NCBI GenBank assembly: GCA_021773355.1
Contig: JAJFKE010000026.1
Coordinates: forward strand, 1-50,357
Direction: 5' to 3'
Source: Gammaproteobacteria bacterium
GTDB taxonomy: Bacteria > Pseudomonadota > Gammaproteobacteria > Pseudomonadales > Pseudohongiellaceae
DNA length: 50,357 bases
Below are positions 43,802 through 50,357 of this stretch, one piece after another. The translations under genes and the position numbers were made by a program. How positions within the stretch are numbered: the stretch's first letter is position 1; every line of letters begins with the position of its first letter. The notes under the pieces are model-generated. The model searched no databases. It had not been told where the DNA came from and saw nothing but the letters and a program-made list of their open reading frames with translations.

Positions 43802-45277
43802 ATGCATGATCTTTTAATTATCGGTGGCGGTATAAATGGAGCCGGCATTGCTGCTGATGCTGCCGGTCGTGGTCTCGATGTGGTGCTCTGCGAGAAAGCT
43901 GATCTTGCCTCTGCAACATCCTCCAGCAGTACCAAACTGATTCACGGTGGACTGCGCTATCTGGAATTTTATGAGTTCGGCCTGGTACGCAAGTCATTGC
44001 AGGAAAGGGAAGTACTGACAGCCGCCGCGCAACATATTATACGACCGCTGGCATTCCATATTCCGCAATTACCTCATTCTCGTAATTCATGGATGATACG
44101 CGCAGGCTTATTCCTGTATGACAACTTGGCCAGACGCAGGCGCTTTGCCTCCTCCAGGGCTATCAACATAGACCCCGAAGGCCCGCTCAACTCCGCTATC
44201 AGGCGGGGCTTCGAGTATTGGGATGCACAGGTGGACGATGCCAGACTAGTTGTGTTAAATGCCTTGCAAGCTAAGGCGATGGGCGCGAGCATTCTCACTC
44301 GCACCGAATGCACAGCGGCGAATGCTACCGATGCGGGCTGGCGGGTGAATTTGCATGATAGTTTGCGTAATACAGACAATGAAATTGAATGTCGCGCGAT
44401 AATCAATGCTACTGGACCCTGGGTGGCAACTTTATCGGAACTGCTTAGCAAGAAGGAAGCGCAGCACAGGATACGATTGGTAAAGGGAAGCCACATCGTT
44501 GTGCCGCGTATGCACCCGGGTACTCAAGCTTTCATGTTGCAACATCATGATGGAAGAGTCATTTTCGTTATCCCCTGGCTGCAGAAATTTACTCTAATAG
44601 GAACCACGGAGCAGGAATATCAAGGAGATCTAAATCGCGTAGAAATCAGCAAAGAAGAAATAAGTTATCTGCTGCGTATTGTGAATTTGTATTTCAAGAA
44701 ATCAATTCTGCATTCCGACGTTGTATACAGTTATGCCGGCGTAAGGCCATTGATCGGCGAAGAAGGGCAGAATGCGACGAAGGTTTCCCGAGACTATGAT
44801 CTAGAGCTTGAGACTAAACCGCAGCCAATTCTTTCTATCTATGGTGGCAAGGTAACAACCTATCGCTTGTTAGCGGAAGACGCATTGAGCAAGTTGCAGG
44901 CAATTTTTCCTGATATGGGTCCGGCCTGGACCAAGACAGCTAAATTACCCGGCGGTGATTTCGATTTACCGGAAAACTTATTTAAAAAGCTTGCCTCCGA
45001 ATACGCCTGGTTAGGTCCAGACCTTATTACTCGTTGGTTAAACAGCTACGGCACTCTATGCTTCGATATTCTCGGTGACGCTTCAGGGTCCGGTGATCTA
45101 GGCGTAAAGTTTGGTCAAAATCTCTACCAGAAGGAGGTCGATTACCTATGTAGACAGGAATGGGCTAAGACTGTCGATGATATTCTCTGGCGGCGATCTA
45201 AACTAGGATTTCAATTTAGCCCCGCAGAACGCGATTCCTTGTCGAATTACATAGAACAGTCTTTACCAAGCAATTAA
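43802..45277 (+). CDS. glpD: Aerobic glycerol-3-phosphate dehydrogenase
   Basis: A 491-residue FAD enzyme. The N-terminal dinucleotide fold is LLIIGGGINGAGIAADAA (4-21), followed by ATSSSSTKLIHGGLRYLE (38-55), a family hallmark. The substrate-domain VRPLIGEEGQNATKVSRDY and KVTTYRLLAEDAL regions are present, and a C-terminal helical domain follows from about 380. It oxidises glycerol 3-phosphate to dihydroxyacetone phosphate and passes electrons to ubiquinone at the inner membrane. The ABC genes follow after 16 nt, so glycerol uptake and oxidation are in one operon. Confidence 0.95.
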   Translation: MHDLLIIGGGINGAGIAADAAGRGLDVVLCEKADLASATSSSSTKLIHGGLRYLEFYEFGLVRKSLQEREVLTAAAQHIIRPLAFHIPQLPHSRNSWMIRAGLFLYDNLARRRRFASSRAINIDPEGPLNSAIRRGFEYWDAQVDDARLVVLNALQAKAMGASILTRTECTAANATDAGWRVNLHDSLRNTDNEIECRAIINATGPWVATLSELLSKKEAQHRIRLVKGSHIVVPRMHPGTQAFMLQHHDGRVIFVIPWLQKFTLIGTTEQEYQGDLNRVEISKEEISYLLRIVNLYFKKSILHSDVVYSYAGVRPLIGEEGQNATKVSRDYDLELETKPQPILSIYGGKVTTYRLLAEDALSKLQAIFPDMGPAWTKTAKLPGGDFDLPENLFKKLASEYAWLGPDLITRWLNSYGTLCFDILGDASGSGDLGVKFGQNLYQKEVDYLCRQEWAKTVDDILWRRSKLGFQFSPAERDSLSNYIEQSLPSN

Positions 45278-45293
45278 GTCCAGGGATTTCGGA

Positions 45294-46358
45294 ATGCTTG
45301 AGCTGCAGAATATATCGCGTCATCAGGGTAAGGAAATCTATCTAAGCGATATAACTCTTAGCCTTCACCGAGGCGAGTTAAATATACTGCTTGGTCCTAC
45401 TTTGTCAGGCAAAACTTCCTTGATGCGAATAATGGCAGGCTTGGATAAGCCAAACAGCGGTGAGCTGCTTTTCGATGGAGTTTCTGTGCTGGGCAAACCA
45501 GTACAGAAAAGAAACGTGGCCATGGTGTATCAGCAATTCATCAACTATCCATCGCTAAGCGTTTTTGAAAATATAGCCTCACCGCTGCGAGTTGCCGGGG
45601 TACAACAAAAACAGATTCAGAAGCAGGTGGAAGAAGTGGCCGACCTGCTGCAACTGCGAGAGTTGATGCAGCGTACACCAGACACACTATCCGGCGGTCA
45701 ACAACAACGGGTGGCTTTGGCGAGGGCCTTAATTAAGAAAGCAGACCTGGTGTTATTGGATGAACCGCTGGCCAATCTCGACTACAAGTTGCGCGAAGAA
45801 CTAAGGGCGGAATTACCCGGGCTATTTGCTGCAATGGGTGCTGTATTGGTGTATGCGACTACCGAGCCCTCCGAGGCATTGGTGCTAGGGGGTAATACCG
45901 CCTGTTTACATCAAGGAAGAGTCGAACAGTTTGGGTCCACACTGGAGCTCTATCGCAAACCAGTCAATATACAGGCTGCGAAAACTTTCTCAGATCCTCC
46001 ATTGAACACAGTAGCATTGGTCTGTGTTGCAGGCAGCCTTAAGTACTTGGATAATCAATCGCATTCTGCATTACCTTTCAGTGGCTTGCCAGAAGGCACC
46101 TATACCTTGGCAGTCCGCCCTCACCATTTGAGCTTAGGCAGAACAGCGGACGATGATATACAGGTGACAGGGCCGGTAACTGTAACCGAGATTACTGGCT
46201 CTGAAACATTTGTCCATTTCACCATGAACGAAAACCCTTGGGTAGCTCTGGTACACGGTATTCAGGATTTCGCAGTTACGAACTCGGTTAGCTTCTATAT
46301 TAGTCCGCTGAACGTTCTGCTTTTTGATGGTGACAATCGACTAGTGGATAAATCGTAG
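45294..46358 (+). CDS. glpS: Glycerol ABC importer ATPase GlpS-like
   Basis: A 354-residue ABC ATPase of the sugar-importer type with a C-terminal TOBE-like domain. Walker A GPTLSGKTS (34-42), Q-loop Gln80, intact signature LSGGQ (132-136) and Walker B LVLLDE (152-157) are present. The switch histidine is missing: the H-loop reads VYATTEPSEA with Thr190 in its place. Together with the next gene it matches the paired ATPases of the Rhizobium GlpSTPQUV glycerol system. Confidence 0.86.
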   Translation: MLELQNISRHQGKEIYLSDITLSLHRGELNILLGPTLSGKTSLMRIMAGLDKPNSGELLFDGVSVLGKPVQKRNVAMVYQQFINYPSLSVFENIASPLRVAGVQQKQIQKQVEEVADLLQLRELMQRTPDTLSGGQQQRVALARALIKKADLVLLDEPLANLDYKLREELRAELPGLFAAMGAVLVYATTEPSEALVLGGNTACLHQGRVEQFGSTLELYRKPVNIQAAKTFSDPPLNTVALVCVAGSLKYLDNQSHSALPFSGLPEGTYTLAVRPHHLSLGRTADDDIQVTGPVTVTEITGSETFVHFTMNENPWVALVHGIQDFAVTNSVSFYISPLNVLLFDGDNRLVDKS

Positions 46359-46371
46359 ATAAGAAAAGTAA

Positions 46372-47427
46372 ATGGCAAGCATAAAACTACAGGAAATTGC
46401 TCATCGTTATCCCTCTTCCGATGACTACGCTCTGCGAACTCTGAAGCAGACTTGGGGTGATGGTGGAGCCTATGCTCTATTAGGCCCTTCTGGTTGCGGA
46501 AAGACGACTCTGCTAAATATTATTTCTGGCTTGGTAAGACCTTCCGAGGGACGTGTTCTATTCGACGGCGTGGATGTTACCGATCTGAGTACGGAGCAAC
46601 GCAATATCGCGCAGGTTTTCCAGTTTCCGGTGGTCTATGACACGATGACCGTGGCAGAAAATTTGGCGTTTCCGCTGCGTAACCGGAAACTAGCCAAGCA
46701 GGAAATAGATTTGCGTGTAGCCGATGCTCTGGCCATGTTGGGTCTGCAACATCGAGCCAATGATAGAGCTCGGTCTTTGAGTGCTGACGATAAACAGAAA
46801 ATATCACTGGGTCGCGGTTTGGTGCGCACCGATGTTGAAGCGATACTTTTCGATGAGCCTCTGACGGTGATCGACCCTCATCTGAAATGGCAATTGCGAA
46901 CTGAGCTGAAGAAGATACACCAACGCTTCCAACACACCATGATCTATGTGACCCATGATCAGACTGAGGCGCTAACCTTCGCCGACCAAGTCATAGTCAT
47001 GTACCAGGGAGCTGTTGTGCAGATTGGAACTCCGCAACAATTATTTGAGAGTCCAGAGCACACGTTTGTGGGCAGATTCATTGGTTCACCCGGTATGAAT
47101 GTATTGCCCTGTAATATTGAAGGCGCCGACGCAGTATTCGCCGGTAATCGAATACCCCTACAGAGAGTTATCAGCGATACCGGGCAGCGCTATGAGTTGG
47201 GCGTCCGACCTGAACACATACAGTTATCAGCAAGTGCAGGCATTCCTCTCAATGTGACATCGGTTGAAGATGTGGGCAGACATAAGATTGTTCGTGGTCG
47301 CGTTGAAGATACCTTGATCAATACTATTGTTAACGATGGGGTAGGGATACCGGAAAATCCACGAATTGTTTTTGATACGGATAAAATTAATCTCTACGCA
47401 GATGACTATCGAGTAGGTAATGACTAA
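46372..47427 (+). CDS. glpT: Glycerol ABC importer ATPase GlpT-like
   Basis: A 351-residue partner ATPase. Walker A GPSGCGKTT (38-46), Q-loop Gln84, Walker B AILFDE (157-162) and the H-loop YVTHDQTEA with His195 are intact. The signature is degenerate, LSADDKQ (136-142) instead of LSGGQ. The D-loop region PLTVIDPHLKW is typical of this subfamily. A TOBE-like domain closes the protein. This is not the MFS glycerol-3-phosphate antiporter also called GlpT in E. coli. Confidence 0.86.
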   Translation: MASIKLQEIAHRYPSSDDYALRTLKQTWGDGGAYALLGPSGCGKTTLLNIISGLVRPSEGRVLFDGVDVTDLSTEQRNIAQVFQFPVVYDTMTVAENLAFPLRNRKLAKQEIDLRVADALAMLGLQHRANDRARSLSADDKQKISLGRGLVRTDVEAILFDEPLTVIDPHLKWQLRTELKKIHQRFQHTMIYVTHDQTEALTFADQVIVMYQGAVVQIGTPQQLFESPEHTFVGRFIGSPGMNVLPCNIEGADAVFAGNRIPLQRVISDTGQRYELGVRPEHIQLSASAGIPLNVTSVEDVGRHKIVRGRVEDTLINTIVNDGVGIPENPRIVFDTDKINLYADDYRVGND

Positions 47428-47441
47428 GGTAGGCTCTTGAA

Positions 47442-48332
47442 ATGAAAGTACAGAATAACAAAGCCTGGTTTATGGTGATGCCGGTCCTGATTTTGGTTGC
47501 CATCAGTGCGATTATTCCGCTAATGACGGTGGTGAATTATTCTGTGCAAGATAGTTTTGGCAATAACGAATTTTTCTGGGTGGGCACGGAATGGTTTCAG
47601 GAGGTACTTGCGTCTGAGCGTTTTCACAATGCATTGCTTAGAACACTGCTGTTCTCCGGCATTATATTAGCCATAGAGATACCGTTAGGTATTGTAATAG
47701 CGTTGGCTATGCCGAAACGCGGCTGGGGAGTGTCGGTTTGCCTGGTGTTAATGGCCCTGCCTTTGTTGATTCCCTGGAATGTGGTTGGCACGATTTGGCA
47801 AGTATTTGGCAGGGTCGATATTGGTCTGTTGGGTCATGGATTGGCGAGCCTCGGCATCGATTACAATTACACGCAGAACAATCTCGACGCCTGGATGACA
47901 CTTATTCTGATGGACGTATGGCATTGGACTTCGCTAGTAGTATTGCTGTGCTACTCAGGTTTAGTAGCAATACCCGAGGTGTATTATCAGGCCGCGCGCA
48001 TTGATGGTGCCTCACGTTGGGCTGTATTTCGCTTTATTCAACTACCGAAGATAAAACGCGTGTTGCTGATAGCGGTGCTGCTGCGCTTTATGGATTCTTT
48101 CATGATCTATACCGAACCTTTTGTAGTGACCGGTGGGGGTCCTGGCAACATAACGACATTCCTGTCTATCGATCTGGTGCAAATGGCAGTGGGGCAATTT
48201 GACTTGGGGCCTGCCGCCGCCATGTCTCTGATTTATTTTCTGATTATTCTGCTTCTGTGTTGGATTTTCTATACGGTCATGACCAGTTACGACAATGATG
48301 AACAGTCTTCCAGTAACAAGGGAGTTCAGTAG
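47442..48332 (+). CDS. glpP: Glycerol ABC importer permease GlpP-like
   Basis: A 296-residue MalF-type permease with six membrane helices. The EAA loop that docks the ATPase is YYQAARIDGASRWAVFRFIQ (about 187-206). The N-terminus NNKAWFMVMPVLILVAISAI and TEPFVVTGGGPGNIT are typical of sugar/polyol permeases. It shares its last base with the next gene's start, so translation is coupled. Confidence 0.87.
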   Translation: MKVQNNKAWFMVMPVLILVAISAIIPLMTVVNYSVQDSFGNNEFFWVGTEWFQEVLASERFHNALLRTLLFSGIILAIEIPLGIVIALAMPKRGWGVSVCLVLMALPLLIPWNVVGTIWQVFGRVDIGLLGHGLASLGIDYNYTQNNLDAWMTLILMDVWHWTSLVVLLCYSGLVAIPEVYYQAARIDGASRWAVFRFIQLPKIKRVLLIAVLLRFMDSFMIYTEPFVVTGGGPGNITTFLSIDLVQMAVGQFDLGPAAAMSLIYFLIILLLCWIFYTVMTSYDNDEQSSSNKGVQ

Positions 48333-49153
48333 TGGCGATTTCCGAACGCGGTGCCAGTAGAGTAAAGCTGCTAAGCCTGTGTCTGTATATTCTGTTTCTG
48401 CTGTTGCCGCTTTACTGGCTTTTGAACATGAGCTTCAAGACCAATCAGGAAATTCTGTCCACCTTTACTCTGTGGCCACAGGATTTTACCCTGGATAATT
48501 ACCGCACCATCTTTACCGATCCATCCTGGTATGGTGGCTATATTAATTCTCTCACCTATGTTGTCATGAACATGGTGATTGCTATTACCGTGGCTCTGCC
48601 AGCAGCGTATGCTTTTTCCCGCTATCGATTTCTTGGTGACAAGCATTTGTTCTTCTGGCTGCTTACCAATCGAATGGCTCCCCCGGCTGTTTTCGTTCTA
48701 CCCTTTTTTCAGCTGTACTCCGCGTTTGGCTTGATCGACACTCATATAGCTGTAGCTCTGGCTCATTGTTTGTTTAATGTGCCCTTGGCGGTATGGATTC
48801 TTGAGGGCTTTATGTCTGGCGTGCCGAAGGAGATAGACGAGACGGCCTATATTGATGGCTATTCTTTTCCACGTTTCTTCGTGAAAATATTTACACCGCT
48901 GATAGCCTCCGGAATTGGAGTTGCCGCGTTTTTCTGTTTCATGTTTTCCTGGGTGGAACTGCTAATCGCCAGAACTTTAACAGTCACCGATGCGAAACCA
49001 ATAAGTGCTGTTATGACGCGAACAGTATCTGCCTCGGGTTTGGATTGGGGAGTCTTGGCAGCCGCGGGGATACTCACCATTATTCCCGGTGCTCTGGTTA
49101 TTTACTTTGTTAGGAATCATATTGCTAAGGGTTTTGCACTGGGCAGGGTCTAG
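48332..49153 (+). CDS. glpQ: Glycerol ABC importer permease GlpQ-like
   Basis: A 273-residue MalG-type permease with six membrane helices. The EAA loop is EIDETAYIDGYSFPRFFVKI (about 169-188). The start is GTG, overlapping the glpP stop by one base. The C-terminus VRNHIAKGFALGRV is normal, so the gene is not truncated. In GlpSTPQUV-type loci a small DUF2160 membrane protein and the solute-binding protein normally come next; neither follows here. This is not the periplasmic diesterase GlpQ of E. coli. Confidence 0.87.
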   Translation: MAISERGASRVKLLSLCLYILFLLLPLYWLLNMSFKTNQEILSTFTLWPQDFTLDNYRTIFTDPSWYGGYINSLTYVVMNMVIAITVALPAAYAFSRYRFLGDKHLFFWLLTNRMAPPAVFVLPFFQLYSAFGLIDTHIAVALAHCLFNVPLAVWILEGFMSGVPKEIDETAYIDGYSFPRFFVKIFTPLIASGIGVAAFFCFMFSWVELLIARTLTVTDAKPISAVMTRTVSASGLDWGVLAAAGILTIIPGALVIYFVRNHIAKGFALGRV

Positions 49154-49190
49154 GTCTGGCGTCTTTTGCTATCAGTGTTCTTCTTGCGCA

Positions 49191-49264
49191 CACAGTGGCG
49201 AGGTGGTTTCACTCTAACAATCAGAGCCACAGGCTCGTTAGAGGGGAACCACCTCGCCACTGTG
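49191..49264. repeat. Long near-perfect hairpin after glpQ
   Basis: CACAGTGGCGAGGTGGTT (49191-49208) pairs perfectly with AACCACCTCGCCACTGTG (49247-49264). Pairing continues inward through CTCTAAC/GTTAGAG and GAGCC/GGCTC, with a 5-nt bulge and an ACA loop. No T-tract follows, so it is not a standard terminator; it may stabilise the operon 3' end or be a palindromic repeat. Confidence 0.85.
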
Positions 49265-49634
49265 CTTAGGTCAAGCTACGCCCAGCCTTCACAAGAACCA
49301 TCTTGAAGAAAATTTAGCCGAGGTTTTCTTGAATAGATGAACCCCAATCAAAAGCTTGCAGCCTTGATCAATTATGCCGTGAGCCCGGATGGGTATTGGT
49401 GCAAGCTTTTTTACCAAACTGCGGATTATGGTGGTTCTTCTACGACGTCTGTTTCCGACCCAGGCTGTTCGATAAAGGCTCACTTTGTTCTTGCTGTTTT
49501 CTCGAAATCCACACAAATCAATGAGATACTAGTATGGCTCGAAAACAACTGAACGCGCTCAGTTTTCCATATACTGGCACCCGCTCAGTATACAAATGTT
49601 AGGAGCTTCACCCATCAATCCAATAGAGGAAACT
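49265..49634. other. Gap without a recognised gene
   Basis: 370 nt with no gene I can support. AAAAGCTTGCA (49350-49360) pairs with TGCAAGCTTTT (49400-49410) around a 39-nt loop and ends in six T, a possible terminator. TATACTG/CAGTATA and AACTGA/TCAGTT are small dyads near 49545-49595. A 71-codon frame at 49337-49552 has a weak ribosome site and no recognisable motif. The AGAGGA ribosome site of the next gene is at 49625-49630. Confidence 0.4.
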
Positions 49635-50357
49635 ATGCAAAAAAGACATCGGATACAATTCCCTAAAAATGAAATGACAGATCAAAGTCAAGATGAAGCA
49701 TACTTTTATCTGCAAGATTCCGGTGCGCCACGAAAGATTCGGTTTCATGACTACGATGAAATCTACCAAGTTCCTGGCCTATATGAGCAAGTTTTCTATG
49801 ATCGTCTTAAATGCACCTCTCCTGTTAAGGTTGCCTCGATCCTAGAAACCGCAATTAAGCAAAGTTTAGAGAACTTTACCGAATTGAGAGTCCTGGATTT
49901 GGGAGCCGGTAATGGAATGATGGGCGAAGAATTAAAAAAGCGTGAGATCTCTCGTCTCGTAGGCGTAGACATCATTCCTGAAGCTTATGATGCAGCCATT
50001 CGTGATCGCCCTGGTATCTATGATGCTTATCATGTTCAAGATTTCACAGCTCTAAACCATGATACAAGGGAAGAAATAATTTCGTGGGATTGTAATTGTA
50101 TGGTTACAGTTGCCGCGCTCGGCTTTGGTGATATTCCTGTAAAAGCCTTTGTAGAGGCCTTCAACATTATAACCACTCAAGGGTGGGTAGCTTTTAATAT
50201 CAAGGAGACCTTTTTCGACAAAAGCGATGAGACAGGATTTTCACGCATGATGAGAGAACTCATATTTTCAGAATACCTTGATATCTATCATATAGAACGA
50301 TATCGCCATAGACTCTCTATTGATGGTGAACCGCTATTTTATTTCGCAATTGCAGGG
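49635..50357 (+). CDS. Class I SAM-dependent methyltransferase (partial at 3' end)
   Basis: An open frame of 241 codons running off the window. It starts QKRHRIQFPKNEMTDQ and has the SAM-binding motif I LRVLDLGAGNGMMGEELKK (about 84-102), an acidic motif II VGVDIIPEAYDAA and a later segment GWVAFNIKETFFDK like the strand-4/5 region of methyltransferases. A preceding segment (FHDYDEIYQVPGLYEQVFYDRLKC) resembles the lead-in of small-molecule methyltransferases. The substrate is unknown. AGAGGA lies 5 nt before the ATG. It is not part of the glp operon and looks like an accessory gene. Confidence 0.85.
   Translation, partial: MQKRHRIQFPKNEMTDQSQDEAYFYLQDSGAPRKIRFHDYDEIYQVPGLYEQVFYDRLKCTSPVKVASILETAIKQSLENFTELRVLDLGAGNGMMGEELKKREISRLVGVDIIPEAYDAAIRDRPGIYDAYHVQDFTALNHDTREEIISWDCNCMVTVAALGFGDIPVKAFVEAFNIITTQGWVAFNIKETFFDKSDETGFSRMMRELIFSEYLDIYHIERYRHRLSIDGEPLFYFAIAG

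Noticed and set aside
49211..49243. Possible integron attC site (CTCTAAC ... GTTAGAG)
   Set aside because: The spacing is far shorter than attC sites, the boxes do not fit RYYYAAC/GTTRRRY, and the complementarity extends 18 bp beyond them, unlike attC. No integrase is present.
49337..49552. 71-codon frame as a GlpU-like protein
   Set aside because: It has no hydrophobic segments, a weak ribosome site and no similarity I recognise to DUF2160 proteins.

Overview
The window is chromosomal DNA from a gammaproteobacterium, probably free-living and aquatic. The evidence is the gene content: a tuf end followed by the complete S10-spc-alpha ribosomal protein cluster in the gammaproteobacterial order (zinc-free S14, rpmJ after secY, rpoA-rplQ at the end), an MSHA-type (mannose-sensitive haemagglutinin) pilus locus, a periplasmic PQQ dehydrogenase and an aerobic glycerol pathway. 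No rRNA, tRNA or CRISPR array was seen. I do not assign a genus.

Layout. 1-728: 3' end of tuf, a terminator, a pair of unusual inverted hairpin modules and the S10 promoter and leader. 729-15000: 28 genes from rpsJ to rplQ, all on the plus strand. Oddities here are a strong terminator plus structured leader between rpsJ and rplC, long low-complexity tails on L5 and L15, and a palindromic repeat between rpsM and rpsK. 15126-24322: an accessory stretch with a class V aminotransferase, an EamA exporter, a stand-alone pilus-type ATPase with four 30-residue repeats, a PQQ dehydrogenase, a DapA-family aldolase and a GST. Two IS5-like miniature elements lie at 16305 and 24435. 24726-39991: a plus-strand MSHA-like pilus locus (ExeA/MshM-like AAA protein, secretin, TPR protein, ATPase, platform protein, PilM-PilN fusion, PilO-like protein, MshK-like protein, two minor pilin-like proteins), followed by a two-component pair and the major pilin. 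40109-43615 (minus): an LspA-like peptidase, a DUF1499 protein, a histidine phosphatase and glpK. 43802-49153 (plus): glpD and the two ATPases and two permeases of a GlpSTPQUV-type glycerol ABC importer. The membrane protein GlpU and binding protein GlpV are absent; a 74-nt hairpin follows glpQ instead. The window ends inside a methyltransferase gene.

How the genes work together. The pilus genes supply most of a type IV pilus machine: outer-membrane secretin, alignment proteins, platform, ATPase and pilins. No prepilin peptidase lies in the window. The response regulator and kinase are placed to control the pilin gene directly downstream. Two ATPases carry MshEN-like N-terminal repeats, which suggests cyclic-di-GMP control. 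The glp genes would import glycerol, phosphorylate it (GlpK) and oxidise glycerol 3-phosphate into the quinone pool (GlpD).

The signals most worth following are the twin hairpin modules at 217-509 (diverged arms that keep their pairing), the displaced leader/terminator inside the S10 operon, the variant pilus locus with its embedded two-component pair, and the asymmetric ATP sites of the glycerol importer.
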